DNA of 64,000 nucleotides, from the NCBI RefSeq assembly GCF_013034685.1, contig NZ_WQGO01000006.1:186001-250000 (forward strand). The letters run 5' to 3'. How positions within the stretch are numbered: the stretch's first letter is position 1; every line of letters begins with the position of its first letter. Source of the stretch: Ruegeria lacuscaerulensis. GTDB lineage: Bacteria > Pseudomonadota > Alphaproteobacteria > Rhodobacterales > Rhodobacteraceae. The notes under the pieces are model-generated. The model saw only the letters and a list, made by a program, of their open reading frames with translations. It had not been told where the DNA came from and did not search any database. The position numbers were made by a program, and so were the translations under genes. This document shows positions 34,965 to 44,168 of the stretch, piece by piece.

Positions 34965-36071
34965 ATGAGCTGGAATATCTGTGTCATCGGAGCAGGCAAG
35001 ATCGGTCAGATGATCGCCGCCCTGCTGAAATCGTCATCCAACTATTCGGTCACCGTGGCCGACCGCGACTTGTCCGCCCTGTCGGTGCTGAACCGGCAAG
35101 GTATCTCGACCCGGCAGATCGACGTCGGCGATGAAACGCAATTGGCGCAGGGGTTGGCGGGGTTTGACGCTGTGATCTCGGCCGCGCCGTTTTTCTTGAC
35201 CCTGCAGATCGCCAAGGCGGCTAAAGCGGCGGGGGCGCATTACTTTGACCTGACCGAGGATGTGGCGGCCACCAATGCCGTGCGCGAACTGGCCGAAGGC
35301 AGCGAAACCGCCTTCATGCCGCAATGCGGTCTGGCACCCGGTTTTGTCGGCATCGCCGGGGCTGCACTGGCAGCGGAATTCGACACGCTGGACAGTTTGC
35401 ATATGCGGGTGGGCGCGTTGCCTCTGTTCCCGACCAATGCGTTGAAATATAACCTCACATGGTCCACCGACGGTTTGATCAACGAGTATTGCAACCCTTG
35501 CGACGCCATCGTGAATGGTGAGCGGATCAAGACCGCGCCGCTGGAAGACTACGAACTTCTGGGCCATGACGGGGTGGAATATGAGTGTTTCAACACCTCG
35601 GGCGGCTTGGGCACTTTGCCCGAAACGCTGGACGGCAAGGCGCGCGCAGTGTCCTATCGCTCGATCCGGTATCCCGGCCATTGCGATATCCTGAAACTGC
35701 TGCTCAAGGATCTGGGGCTGGAGCGTCGCCGCGATCTGCTCAAGGATATTTTCGAGACCGCCCTTCCGCGCACGGATCAGGACGTGGTGCTGGTCTATTG
35801 CACAGCCAAAGGCATGATCGACGGAAGCTTGCGCGAGAAATCCCTGATCAACAAAAGCTATGCCCGCAAGATCAACGGCCAGACTTGGAGTGCCATTCAA
35901 GTCACCACCGCCGCCGGTGTTCTGGGTGTGGTCGATCTGATGCGCACCAGTGCGCTGCCTTCCAAGGGCTTTGTCCGGCAGGAACAAGTGGTCCTGTCCG
36001 ATTTCCTAAACACCGAATTTGGCCAGCTGTACCGCGCTGGCGATGCAACCCAACAAAACAAGGCGGCCTGA
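34965..36071 (+). CDS. Saccharopine dehydrogenase-family enzyme, probable L-lysine 6-dehydrogenase
   Basis: This 368-residue protein has an N-terminal Rossmann fold ([16 protein letters not shown]) for NAD(P) and the saccharopine dehydrogenase catalytic body ([25 protein letters not shown]). Enzymes of this subgroup oxidise L-lysine to alpha-aminoadipate semialdehyde. The next gene encodes an ALDH7-type dehydrogenase for exactly that semialdehyde, 3 nt downstream, so the pair fits a two-step route from lysine to 2-aminoadipate. ATG 34965 is preferred over upstream starts because GAGGAG lies 8 nt before it and the Rossmann strand begins at once. Saccharopine dehydrogenase proper is the alternative. 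Confidence 0.8.
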   Translation: MSWNICVIGAGKIGQMIAALLKSSSNYSVTVADRDLSALSVLNRQGISTRQIDVGDETQLAQGLAGFDAVISAAPFFLTLQIAKAAKAAGAHYFDLTEDVAATNAVRELAEGSETAFMPQCGLAPGFVGIAGAALAAEFDTLDSLHMRVGALPLFPTNALKYNLTWSTDGLINEYCNPCDAIVNGERIKTAPLEDYELLGHDGVEYECFNTSGGLGTLPETLDGKARAVSYRSIRYPGHCDILKLLLKDLGLERRRDLLKDIFETALPRTDQDVVLVYCTAKGMIDGSLREKSLINKSYARKINGQTWSAIQVTTAAGVLGVVDLMRTSALPSKGFVRQEQVVLSDFLNTEFGQLYRAGDATQQNKAA

Positions 36072-36074
36072 GAT

Positions 36075-37586
36075 ATGAAAGACATCGTTATGACTGCGCA
36101 AACAACCCTAGCCAATCTGGACCTGACAGTCGCAGAACTGACCGGCGGCTCATTGGCCGTGCACTCGCCCATCGACGGCAGCCTGCTGGCCGAGGTGCAT
36201 GAAACCCCGGCGGGCGACATGGAGACGGTATTTGCCAATGCCAAAACTGCATTCAAAGCCTGGCGCACCGTGCCCGCCCCGCGCCGAGGAGAACTGATCC
36301 GCCTGCTGGGCGAGGAATTGCGCGCCGCCAAGGACGACCTGGGCGCGCTGGTCAGTTGGGAGGCGGGCAAGATCACCTCGGAAGGTCTGGGCGAAGTGCA
36401 AGAGATGATCGACATCTGCGATTTTGCCGTAGGCCTGTCGCGGCAGCTCTATGGCCTGACCATCGCCTCTGAGCGCCCAGGCCACCGGATGATGGAGACA
36501 TGGCACCCGGCGGGTCCGGTCGGTGTAATCTCGGCCTTCAACTTCCCGGTTGCGGTCTGGTCGTGGAACGCGGCGATTGCGCTGGTTTGCGGTGACACGG
36601 TGATCTGGAAACCGTCCGAGAAAACGCCGCTGACCGCGATGGCCTGCCAGAAGATTTTCGAACGCGCGCTGGCCCGGTTCGGCGATGCGCCCGACCACCT
36701 GTTGCAAACCCTGATCGGCGGTGCCGCGCTGGGCGAGGCGCTGGTGGCCAGCGAAGATGTACCGGTGATCTCGGCAACCGGCTCCACCCGTATGGGCCGC
36801 GCGGTTGCCCCTGTGGTGGCATCCCGCTTTGGCAAGTGCATTCTGGAACTCGGTGGCAATAACGCGATGATCGTTTGCCCCTTGGCCGATCTGGAAATGG
36901 CGGTGCGGGCGATTGTCTTCTCAGCCGTGGGAACAGCCGGTCAACGCTGCACCACGCTGCGCCGCCTGATCGTGCATAACTCGATCCGTGAGGAACTGGT
37001 GGGTCGCTTGAAAAAGGCCTATGCCGGTCTGCCCATCGGCAACCCGCTGACCGAGGGTACGCTGATTGGCCCGCTGGTGGATGAAGCCTCGGGCGCGGCC
37101 ATGACCGCAGCGTTGGACGCGGCCAAAGCCGAAGGGGGCACAGTGTCCGGCGGTCAGCGCGTCACCGAAGGCGTGCCCCATGGCGTCTATATGCAGCCCG
37201 CCATTGTCGAGATGCCCGGCCAGACGGCCACGGTAAAAACCGAGACCTTTGCGCCGATCCTCTATGTGATGGGCTATGATGATTTCGACGACGCCATCGA
37301 GATTCAGAACGACGTGCCACAAGGTCTGTCGTCTTGCGTGTTCACCCTGAACATGCGCGAAGCGGAACAGTTCCTGACAGCAGCCGGATCGGATTGCGGT
37401 ATTGCCAACGTCAATATCGGTCCGTCTGGGGCCGAGATTGGCGGAGCCTTTGGTGGTGAAAAAGAAACCGGCGGCGGGCGTGAAAGCGGATCGGACGCGT
37501 GGAAGGCCTATATGCGGCGCCAGACCAATACGGTGAATTACTCGGCCGAACTGCCGCTGGCGCAGGGTGTGAAATTCGACATCTGA
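36075..37586 (+). CDS. amaB: ALDH7-type aldehyde dehydrogenase, probable aminoadipate-semialdehyde dehydrogenase
   Basis: This 503-residue NAD(P)-dependent aldehyde dehydrogenase has the cofactor region GVISAFNFPVAVWSWNAAIA, the general-base glutamate in LELGGNNA and the nucleophile Cys in AGQRCTTLRR. The C-terminal GPSGAEIGGAFGGEKETGGGRESG is characteristic of ALDH7/antiquitin, which oxidises alpha-aminoadipate semialdehyde. It is co-transcribed with the preceding lysine dehydrogenase. Either ATG 36075 or ATG 36090 could be used; neither has a strong Shine-Dalgarno sequence. Confidence 0.88.
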   Translation: MKDIVMTAQTTLANLDLTVAELTGGSLAVHSPIDGSLLAEVHETPAGDMETVFANAKTAFKAWRTVPAPRRGELIRLLGEELRAAKDDLGALVSWEAGKITSEGLGEVQEMIDICDFAVGLSRQLYGLTIASERPGHRMMETWHPAGPVGVISAFNFPVAVWSWNAAIALVCGDTVIWKPSEKTPLTAMACQKIFERALARFGDAPDHLLQTLIGGAALGEALVASEDVPVISATGSTRMGRAVAPVVASRFGKCILELGGNNAMIVCPLADLEMAVRAIVFSAVGTAGQRCTTLRRLIVHNSIREELVGRLKKAYAGLPIGNPLTEGTLIGPLVDEASGAAMTAALDAAKAEGGTVSGGQRVTEGVPHGVYMQPAIVEMPGQTATVKTETFAPILYVMGYDDFDDAIEIQNDVPQGLSSCVFTLNMREAEQFLTAAGSDCGIANVNIGPSGAEIGGAFGGEKETGGGRESGSDAWKAYMRRQTNTVNYSAELPLAQGVKFDI

Positions 37587-37592
37587 TCGTTG

Positions 37593-37623
37593 TCCCGGCG
37601 GCCTTTTCGGAGTGTCGCCGGGA
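37593..37623. terminator. Hairpin between convergent genes
   Basis: TCCCGGCG (37593-37600) and CGCCGGGA (37616-37623) form a perfect 8-bp stem with a 15-nt loop between the convergent aldehyde dehydrogenase and glycosyltransferase stops. A short TTAAT follows on the plus strand. It is a likely but not textbook terminator. Confidence 0.5.
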
Positions 37624-39201
37624 TTAATCTGCAAACAGGTAGTCCAGACGCAGAATGCGTTCCGCAATGTCCGTCGTGGCGTTCAAAAACCCGGCAACAG
37701 CCACCGCATTCTCGTCTTTTGTATTGGTTTCACGAATGCGGAAATAATCGTCCGAGGCAGCTGCGCGGATCATTTCGGATTCGTAGGCCAGCGAATGGCG
37801 CAGAGTGGGGATCAGGGGCGCGACCGTCTGTTCGTGGCTTTGCGCGCCTGCCAAACCGACCCGACGGGCGTGCCCGATCAAGTAATCGTCGGAATACTCG
37901 CACTCGACCTCAAGCACATGGGTACGCGCTTGATCGGCGCAGAAGTCCTGAACGATGTCCAGATTGGCTGGGTCAACACACAGAACCAGCCTGTCAGTGT
38001 CGAAACTGTCGAACAGCATACCCACAACCGCCCTCCTGTGGCGAGAGCGTTTCAGCAAAGTGGTCTCGATCCCGCCCAGATCAGGTAACGCAGTGTCTTG
38101 TTCGTTGAACAGATATTCGACGCAGGCCATGTCAGTTTCCGAGGCGATCTGATCAATCAACCGCTTGGCCACGTGCCACTTTTTGCACACCACCAGGTAC
38201 AGGTCACGATCCGGACCCAGCGTATTGGCGGCCTCCCAGAACCTTTGGCCGTGGCGGCGTCCGACCCGGCCACGCCCGGTCAGGAAGCCGTAGAGATTGC
38301 GCCCCTCATCCGAGATCTGAAACTCCACCCCCTCAGCCGCGTAGAGCGCGCCAAGCCGGTCCTTCAGCTCATGCGCCTCGGGGCTGATTTTGCGGGCAAA
38401 CAGGTAATCCTGCCCCAGCAACATGTCATAGTGGTCGTTGTAGAACGTGACCGGCATCCCGTAGTCCGAAAACATCAGGAAAGTGGGCGTTCTGTTCTCG
38501 ATCTCGTCGCGGGGAACCAGGTGGCGGACGAGGGTCTGAAAGAAGGTCTCATCCGGAATCCATGTGGTCGAGAAGAACCGTTTCACGTCCGGCCGCTGGC
38601 GCAGGAATTCCAGGATCATCTCAATCGTGCGGCGGCGCAGGCACCACCATTGACTGCCGATCATCACTTGGATGTCTGCCGGAACATCGCGGGTCAGGCC
38701 AAAGCGTTTCTGCAATTCGTATGAGGTGTAGAACGACCAGCTTTGCGTGCGTTCGTTGAAGAAATGACGATAGATCAGCCGGTCTTCCTTCATCCCGGTC
38801 TTGATCCAGTTGCTGTCAAAGAAATCGTGACTTTCAACAAAGTCGTGGTCGCGTTCGTCCAGAAAGTTGTGCGTGTACTCGGCCGTCTTGATCGCCATGC
38901 AATCGCCCGAGACCATGTAGAAATGCGTGACGCGTGGAAAGGCTGTAACGGCGGCTTCGATCGCATTGAGGGTGGCCTGAACCAACGACCATTCCCCCCA
39001 GCCGCATTTGATGCGCTTTTTGGCAAAGGTGACGTTCGGGTTGCCCTTTAACGCGTCTTGAATGCGCTGAAAGGCCTCCTTGCTGGCGCGCGCGTCGAAA
39101 TGGATCGCCATGCAATCGCCTGCGGCCGTCAGTTGTTCAGCCTGCGCGATGATCGCATCAGGGTCTTTGTGGCACAGCAAAATATAGGCAATCTTTGCCA
39201 T
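37624..39201 (-). CDS. GT14-type branching glycosyltransferase with DUF5927-like extension
   Basis: This 525-residue protein has an N-terminal GT14 (core-2/I-branching, xylosyltransferase-like) domain: MAKIAYILLCHKDPDAI, then KKRIKCGWGEWSLVQATLNAI, FYMVSGDCMAIK and IGSQWWCLRRRTIE. The C-terminal half, from about residue 300, is the extension usually annotated DUF5927 in roseobacters, with a second nucleotide-fold pattern. It probably adds a xylose or GlcNAc-like sugar to a surface glycan. A divergent sulfotransferase lies 140 nt away. ATG 39201 or the GTG three codons upstream (39210) could be the start. Confidence 0.82.
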   Translation of the reverse strand: MAKIAYILLCHKDPDAIIAQAEQLTAAGDCMAIHFDARASKEAFQRIQDALKGNPNVTFAKKRIKCGWGEWSLVQATLNAIEAAVTAFPRVTHFYMVSGDCMAIKTAEYTHNFLDERDHDFVESHDFFDSNWIKTGMKEDRLIYRHFFNERTQSWSFYTSYELQKRFGLTRDVPADIQVMIGSQWWCLRRRTIEMILEFLRQRPDVKRFFSTTWIPDETFFQTLVRHLVPRDEIENRTPTFLMFSDYGMPVTFYNDHYDMLLGQDYLFARKISPEAHELKDRLGALYAAEGVEFQISDEGRNLYGFLTGRGRVGRRHGQRFWEAANTLGPDRDLYLVVCKKWHVAKRLIDQIASETDMACVEYLFNEQDTALPDLGGIETTLLKRSRHRRAVVGMLFDSFDTDRLVLCVDPANLDIVQDFCADQARTHVLEVECEYSDDYLIGHARRVGLAGAQSHEQTVAPLIPTLRHSLAYESEMIRAAASDDYFRIRETNTKDENAVAVAGFLNATTDIAERILRLDYLFAD

Positions 39202-39342
39202 TTGTTTCACAATTTCCGTTTCTGCCCGTTTGCAACCGTGATACTGAGGATGAGCGATTGAATAAACAGAATATTTTTGGTTCTCTGATTTGAAAATGCG
39301 GACAAGATTTCAAGGTTCTGATCCGCGCAGGAGGCATAGCAG

Positions 39343-40161
39343 ATGGGTTTTCCCGGTACATGGATGACCGAGAGTGAAAGCATGGTGTACCGTGTGGTGC
39401 CGAAATGCGCCTGCTCGACCATTGGCCAGATCATGTACTACTCGGATCATGGCCGCTTCTTTGACGGTGATATCCATGACGCCAAGGATGGGATGCACAA
39501 ATGGGCCTTTGATGGCAGTCAGGGGCCGATCTCGGACAATGTCAGGTCTCATGCGTCTTACGCGTTCACATGCGTGCGCAATCCTTACACGCGGATTCTC
39601 AGTTCGTTTTTTGACAAGATCTGCGGGATTCAGCGCAACGGAAAACGGTATCGCGGCAATCTGGTGCCGACGCTGATCTATAATTATGGGATTGAGGTTG
39701 GCGGCGATGACGGCAAAGGCGAGTTTGACCAGATCGCCAGCTTCCGCCGGTTCTTGCTTTTTGCGCGTGATACGATCCGCTGGCGCAGGCCGATGGACCC
39801 CGATATTCACTGGTCGGCCATGTCTGGCCATGTCTCGACCTTTATCGTCAACGGCGGGCGGTATGACCGGATTTTCTGGACCGAAGCCTTCAATGACGGG
39901 ATGCAGGATGTCCTGGACCATCTGGACACGCCGCACGCTGTGGACCTGTCCCAGATCCCGCGTTTTAACGAATCCGAAGGCCATGGGCCAAAGCGCGCCC
40001 ACCCGGTCGAGGACTATTTCGACGATCTGTCGATGCATCTGGTCTATGAAATCTACAAACAGGATTTTGAGCTGTTCAAATACGATTTCGAGAACCCTGC
40101 GAACAAAATGCCAATCGGCGAGATTGATCTGGACGAGGTCCACGCCAAACTTGGCGATTGA
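39343..40161 (+). CDS. Sulfotransferase family 2-like protein
   Basis: This 272-residue protein has the 5'-PAPS loop VVPKCACSTI (about 18-27) and the 3'-phosphate segment FTCVRNPYTRILSSFF (about 75-90), the pattern of Golgi-type carbohydrate sulfotransferases (chondroitin/HNK-1/heparan 2-O group). It should sulfate a sugar hydroxyl using PAPS. It is divergent from the GT14 branching transferase, suggesting joint work on one glycan. This is the second sulfotransferase in the window, of a different subfamily from the one at 2763. Confidence 0.82.
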   Translation: MGFPGTWMTESESMVYRVVPKCACSTIGQIMYYSDHGRFFDGDIHDAKDGMHKWAFDGSQGPISDNVRSHASYAFTCVRNPYTRILSSFFDKICGIQRNGKRYRGNLVPTLIYNYGIEVGGDDGKGEFDQIASFRRFLLFARDTIRWRRPMDPDIHWSAMSGHVSTFIVNGGRYDRIFWTEAFNDGMQDVLDHLDTPHAVDLSQIPRFNESEGHGPKRAHPVEDYFDDLSMHLVYEIYKQDFELFKYDFENPANKMPIGEIDLDEVHAKLGD

Positions 40162-40352
40162 GCGGCAGTAGGTGCTTTGCGCCGAGATGCATCTGTTTAG
40201 GGCATGATTTGCACGTGATTGTTGCTTTGAGCCCATATTGTCGGATGCCGCGCTTCGCACGAATGGCGTATCAATTAACACAAGCTTTGCATGCCCAGAG
40301 AAGTTGATTACTCTTCGCGACAACAAACGATTTTCCTGAAATAGGTTTTCGT

Positions 40353-41204
40353 ATGACGTATTCGATGCTGACCATCAAACAATTGTACGGCTATTCATCC
40401 AATGAATGTGCGCATCCAGAGTGCGATAGAACTTTGATCAAGCTCGATGTGAATACCGGCAAACACGTCAACTACTCCGAGATAGCGCACATTCACGGCC
40501 AAAAGCCCGGCGCCGAGCGATTTCTGCAAGAAGTTTTTGACGACAAGAAGAAGCTGCACGGGTTTTACAATCTATTGCTCCTTTGCGGCGAACATCACAC
40601 GCAGATTGACCAGGAAGGTGCAGGTAAAGTCTATACGGCAGATGTGGTTCGAAAGTGGAAGCATGACCACATGCTGAAATATATTGCCGAAACGGATCGC
40701 GAGTGGGTCTTCGGTGGCCAGACCATTAATTTTTGGGTTGAAGACGAACAAGTTAGCCTGAGCTATTGGATCACAGAAAATGGCGAACTGAAGTTTCATA
40801 CCGATGAGCAACTGTTGCAAACTGCTGCTGCAAGAGACCTGTCGCTACTCTTCGGGCAACTTGGTTCCATGCTCAGCATTCTTGATCAGACCACTGGCGA
40901 ACCTGCTGACCCGTCACACCAGACATTCAATGACGGCTACATCCGTATGCTAAAGAAGTATGCCGAAGAAATGAAGTCAAGTTGGCTCGGGACTGCGCCT
41001 GAAGGCGGATACGAAAGTGGACTTCATCGACTGTACAGCAACCTCAAACAGTGTCCGGACATTACGCTGGGAGAGTTGGCAGATGTAGGTTCGGAAAAGC
41101 GAGCAATGAGAACAACGCTAATTATCGGTGAAGCCACTCCCGAACGGATCGATGAGGCTCTACTCAGCGCCAAAGACGACGCCGCAAAAAGGCGTGGGGA
41201 GTGA
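40353..41204 (+). CDS. HNH-motif protein of unknown function
   Basis: This 283-residue protein has an N-terminal zinc/HNH-like motif: Cys19 and Cys24 (NECAHPEC), AHIHG (His46, His48), Asn73 in FYNLLLLC (Cys78) and His81-His82. That arrangement is the beta-beta-alpha-metal nuclease fold. The C-terminal 180 residues are not recognised. Base composition is visibly lower in G+C than the neighbours, as is the 190-nt upstream gap, which suggests recent acquisition. It stands alone between a sulfotransferase and ilvD. A defence or mobile-element-related nuclease is plausible, but no partner gene supports it. Confidence 0.7.
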   Translation: MTYSMLTIKQLYGYSSNECAHPECDRTLIKLDVNTGKHVNYSEIAHIHGQKPGAERFLQEVFDDKKKLHGFYNLLLLCGEHHTQIDQEGAGKVYTADVVRKWKHDHMLKYIAETDREWVFGGQTINFWVEDEQVSLSYWITENGELKFHTDEQLLQTAAARDLSLLFGQLGSMLSILDQTTGEPADPSHQTFNDGYIRMLKKYAEEMKSSWLGTAPEGGYESGLHRLYSNLKQCPDITLGELADVGSEKRAMRTTLIIGEATPERIDEALLSAKDDAAKRRGE

Positions 41205-41250
41205 TCAAATCGGTAAGGTTCCAAAGTCCGGAAAGTCCGCACAACAGAAC

Positions 41251-41283
41251 AAAAAAACGGCCCACCGGATAGGCGGACCGTTT
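41251..41283 (-). terminator. Intrinsic terminator of ilvD
   Basis: Read on the minus strand, a stem AACGGTCCGCC / GGTGGGCCGTT with a few mismatches and a small TATCC loop ends in seven T residues (A-tract at 41251-41257). It lies about 20 nt downstream of the ilvD stop. Confidence 0.8.
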
Positions 41284-41303
41284 CCTGTTGAGCGGAGTCT
41301 AAC

Positions 41304-43136
41304 TCAAACCTGACGCACAGCCCCTTTGGCCGCACTTGTGGTCAGTTTGGCATAGGCTTTCAGCGCCGTGGACACCTTGCGCTTGCGTGGTGCAGCGGGC
41401 TCCCAGCCTTTTTCATCCTGCTCGGCGCGGCGGGTGGCCAGTTCTTCGTCCGAGACCGCCAGATGGATCGAGCGTTTGGGGATGTCGATCTCGATCTTGT
41501 CACCCTGGCGCACCAGACCGATAACGCCGCCCTCGGCCGCTTCGGGCGAGACATGGCCGATCGACAGGCCCGACGTGCCGCCCGAGAACCGCCCGTCGGT
41601 CAGCAGCGCGCAGGCTTTGCCCAGACCTTTGGATTTTAGATACGAGGTCGGGTAGAGCATTTCCTGCATCCCCGGCCCACCGCGCGGACCTTCGTAGCGG
41701 ATGACGACCACGTCGCCCTCTTTCACCTTGCCGGTCAGGATGTCGTTCACCGCCTGATCCTGGCTTTCGCAAACATAGGCCGAGCCGGTAAAGGTCAGGC
41801 TGGCCGGGTCCACACCGGCGGTTTTCACAATACAGCCGTCGCGCGCGATATTGCCGAACAGAACGGCCAGACCGCCATCTTGGCTAAACGCGTGTTCCTT
41901 GGACCGGATCACGCCGCCCTCGCGGTCGGTGTCCAGCTCTTTATACCGGTTCGACTGGCTGAAGGCCTGCGTGGTGCGCACGCCGCCCGGCGCGGCTTTG
42001 AACAGGTCTTGCGCCTTGGGGTTGTTGGCGACCTTGATGTCCCAGTTGGCAATCGCCTCGCCCATGGTGCCGGAATGTACGGTGCTGCACCCCTCGTGCA
42101 GCAGACCGGCGCGGCTGAGTTCGCCGAGGATTGAGAATATGCCACCGGCGCGGTGGACGTCCTCCATATGCACGTTCTCAGTATTGGGCGCGACCTTGCA
42201 CAGACACGGCACTTTCCGGCTGAGTCGATCCATGTCGGACATGTCGAAATCCACGCCGCCCTCATGCGCGATGGCCAGCAGGTGCAGCACGGTGTTGGTC
42301 GAGCCACCCATGGCGATGTCCAGCGACATGGCGTTCTCGAACGCGTCAAACGTGGCGATTTCGCGGGGCAGGAAGCCCTTTTCGTCCAGATCATAGTGGC
42401 GCTTGGTGATCTCGACGATGCGGCGGCCTGCTTCAAGGAACAGCTCTTTGCGATCCGAATGGGTGGCTAGCGTCGAGCCATTGCCCGGCAGGGCCAGACC
42501 CAGCGCTTCGGCCAGACAGTTCATCGAGTTTGCAGTGAACATGCCGGAACACGACCCGCAGGTGGGGCAGGCATTTTCTTCGATGTGCTGAACCTGTTCG
42601 TCGGTGAACCGGTCATCCGCGGCAGCAACCATGGCGTCTACAAGGTCGATTTTCTTGGCGTCCAGATCGGCGATGTCGATCTTGCCGGCCTCCATCGGCC
42701 CGCCCGAAACAAAGATTGCAGGGATGTTCAGGCGCATGGCGGCCATCAGCATACCCGGCGTGATCTTGTCACAGTTCGAGATACAGACCATCGCATCGGC
42801 GCAATGTGCGTTGACCATGTATTCGACCGAATCCGCGATAACCTCGCGCGAGGGCAGCGAATACAGCATCCCGTCATGGCCCATGGCGATGCCGTCATCC
42901 ACAGCGATCGTGTTGAACTCTTTGGCGACGCCACCGGCCTTTTCAACCTCGCGCGCGACCATCTGGCCAAGGTCTTTCAGGTGAACGTGACCGGGCACAA
43001 ATTGCGTGAACGAGTTGACGATGGCGATGATCGGTTTGCCGAAATCGTCATCCCCCATACCGGTTGCGCGCCACAGGCCGCGGGCTCCGGCCATGTTGCG
43101 GCCATGTGTAGAGGTTCTGGATCGGTAGAGTGGCAT
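41304..43136 (-). CDS. ilvD: Dihydroxy-acid dehydratase
   Basis: This 610-residue enzyme dehydrates 2,3-dihydroxy-3-methyl acids in valine, isoleucine and leucine synthesis. Visible family signatures are [10 protein letters not shown] with one cluster cysteine and [19 protein letters not shown] with the others, and the C-terminal [21 protein letters not shown]. Length matches the long bacterial form. A divergent XRE-cupin regulator and its double operator lie 44 nt upstream of the ATG, so ilvD may be under its control. Confidence 0.95.
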   Translation of the reverse strand: MPLYRSRTSTHGRNMAGARGLWRATGMGDDDFGKPIIAIVNSFTQFVPGHVHLKDLGQMVAREVEKAGGVAKEFNTIAVDDGIAMGHDGMLYSLPSREVIADSVEYMVNAHCADAMVCISNCDKITPGMLMAAMRLNIPAIFVSGGPMEAGKIDIADLDAKKIDLVDAMVAAADDRFTDEQVQHIEENACPTCGSCSGMFTANSMNCLAEALGLALPGNGSTLATHSDRKELFLEAGRRIVEITKRHYDLDEKGFLPREIATFDAFENAMSLDIAMGGSTNTVLHLLAIAHEGGVDFDMSDMDRLSRKVPCLCKVAPNTENVHMEDVHRAGGIFSILGELSRAGLLHEGCSTVHSGTMGEAIANWDIKVANNPKAQDLFKAAPGGVRTTQAFSQSNRYKELDTDREGGVIRSKEHAFSQDGGLAVLFGNIARDGCIVKTAGVDPASLTFTGSAYVCESQDQAVNDILTGKVKEGDVVVIRYEGPRGGPGMQEMLYPTSYLKSKGLGKACALLTDGRFSGGTSGLSIGHVSPEAAEGGVIGLVRQGDKIEIDIPKRSIHLAVSDEELATRRAEQDEKGWEPAAPRKRKVSTALKAYAKLTTSAAKGAVRQV

Positions 43137-43179
43137 GACGCTGTTTCCCTATTGCCTCGGGTTGCATGTCTTGGGGTTT

Positions 43180-43220
43180 GTACGTTATAGCGCACGTATC
43201 ACATGTGCGCTATAACGCAC
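43180..43220. promoter_or_regulatory. Double operator between ilvD and the XRE regulator
   Basis: Two 16-bp sites, GTACGTTATAGCGCAC (43180-43195) and GTGCGCTATAACGCAC (43205-43220), each have the form GTRCG-N6-CGCAC and are inverted copies of each other. Together they make a larger palindrome with 13-base perfect arms (43083+100 to 43195 and 43205 to 43217) around a 9-nt spacer. Centres are 25 bp apart. The location suggests autoregulation by the XRE protein and control of ilvD. Confidence 0.8.
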
Positions 43221-43244
43221 AAGAGGATTCGAAAGACGAACGAC

Positions 43245-43796
43245 ATGGCACCGGATGAAATAACGCTGAAACTGCGGGATGTGCGCGCGGCCTCGGGGCT
43301 GAGCCTGTCGAAGGTGGCCGAGATGACAGGCGTCAGCAAAGCCATGCTGGGCCAGATCGAGCGTGGTGAGTCCAGCCCGACCATCGCGACCCTATGGAAG
43401 ATCGCCAAAGGGTTTCAGCTGCCGCTCAGCGCGTTGATCGGATCGTCCGTTCTGCGTGACCCGGCGGATGCCAGCCTGTTCCGAACCGTGACTTTCCCCG
43501 GCAGCATCGAGGTCAAGATTGTCTTTCCTTATGACCCCTCCCTGGGAGCCGAGACCTTTCACGTTGATCTTGCCCCAAACCAAAGCCACGAATCCGCCGC
43601 CCATGCCGCAGGGGTGACCGAAGAGGTATTCGTTCTGAATGGATCGCTTGAAATTCTGCGCGATGGCGAATGGGTGCCTTTGCGGGCCGGACAGGGGCTG
43701 CGTTTTGCCGCCGACTTGCCGCATGGCTATCGCGCCGGGCCCGAGGGGGCCGCGTTTTTGAATATGCATCACTACGCGCGGGTCGCATCCGTCTGA
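43245..43796 (+). CDS. XRE-family regulator with C-terminal cupin
   Basis: This 183-residue protein has an N-terminal helix-turn-helix (LSLSKVAEMTGVSKAMLGQIERGESSPTI region, about residues 18-48) and a C-terminal cupin barrel (about 100-180) that would bind a small ligand. Such regulators often control metabolic genes next door. ATG 43245 is preferred to ATG 43203, which falls inside the operator and is therefore an unlikely start. It is divergent from ilvD. Confidence 0.88.
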   Translation: MAPDEITLKLRDVRAASGLSLSKVAEMTGVSKAMLGQIERGESSPTIATLWKIAKGFQLPLSALIGSSVLRDPADASLFRTVTFPGSIEVKIVFPYDPSLGAETFHVDLAPNQSHESAAHAAGVTEEVFVLNGSLEILRDGEWVPLRAGQGLRFAADLPHGYRAGPEGAAFLNMHHYARVASV

Positions 43797-43818
43797 AGGT
43801 CTTAGAAAAGGGGCTCTA

Positions 43819-44088
43819 GTGGCAGATTTCATCACCTCACTCACGCTGGCGGATGCCATCGGGTCTTTCGGGGCGCTAGTCGTTGTGGCCGCGTATTTTG
43901 CCACTCAGATGCGGATGATGAATTCAGACGACCTGGCCTTCCCGATCCTGAACCTCGCCGGGTCCATCCTGATCGTGTATTCCCTGCTCGAGAATTTCAA
44001 CCTCGCCTCTATGCTGATCGAGACATTCTGGATCTTGATCAGCCTGATCGGTATTGTGCAGTTTTTCCGCCTGCGCCGCACAAGGTAG
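43819..44088 (+). CDS. CBU_0592-like small membrane protein
   Basis: This 89-residue protein has three hydrophobic segments (about 12-30, 40-58 and 62-80) and the pattern SFGALVVVAAYFATQ plus NLAGSILIVYSLL seen in the CBU_0592-like family of unknown function. The GTG start is supported by AAGGGG 6-7 nt upstream. It follows the XRE gene by 22 nt and may share its transcript. Confidence 0.7.
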   Translation: MADFITSLTLADAIGSFGALVVVAAYFATQMRMMNSDDLAFPILNLAGSILIVYSLLENFNLASMLIETFWILISLIGIVQFFRLRRTR

Positions 44089-44168
44089 CTGTTCTGCCGC
44101 CCATCCAGCCTTGAACCCGCATTCGCGCGCGTATAGGGAAAACGCAAGCGCGCGCAGCGGAGGCCCAG

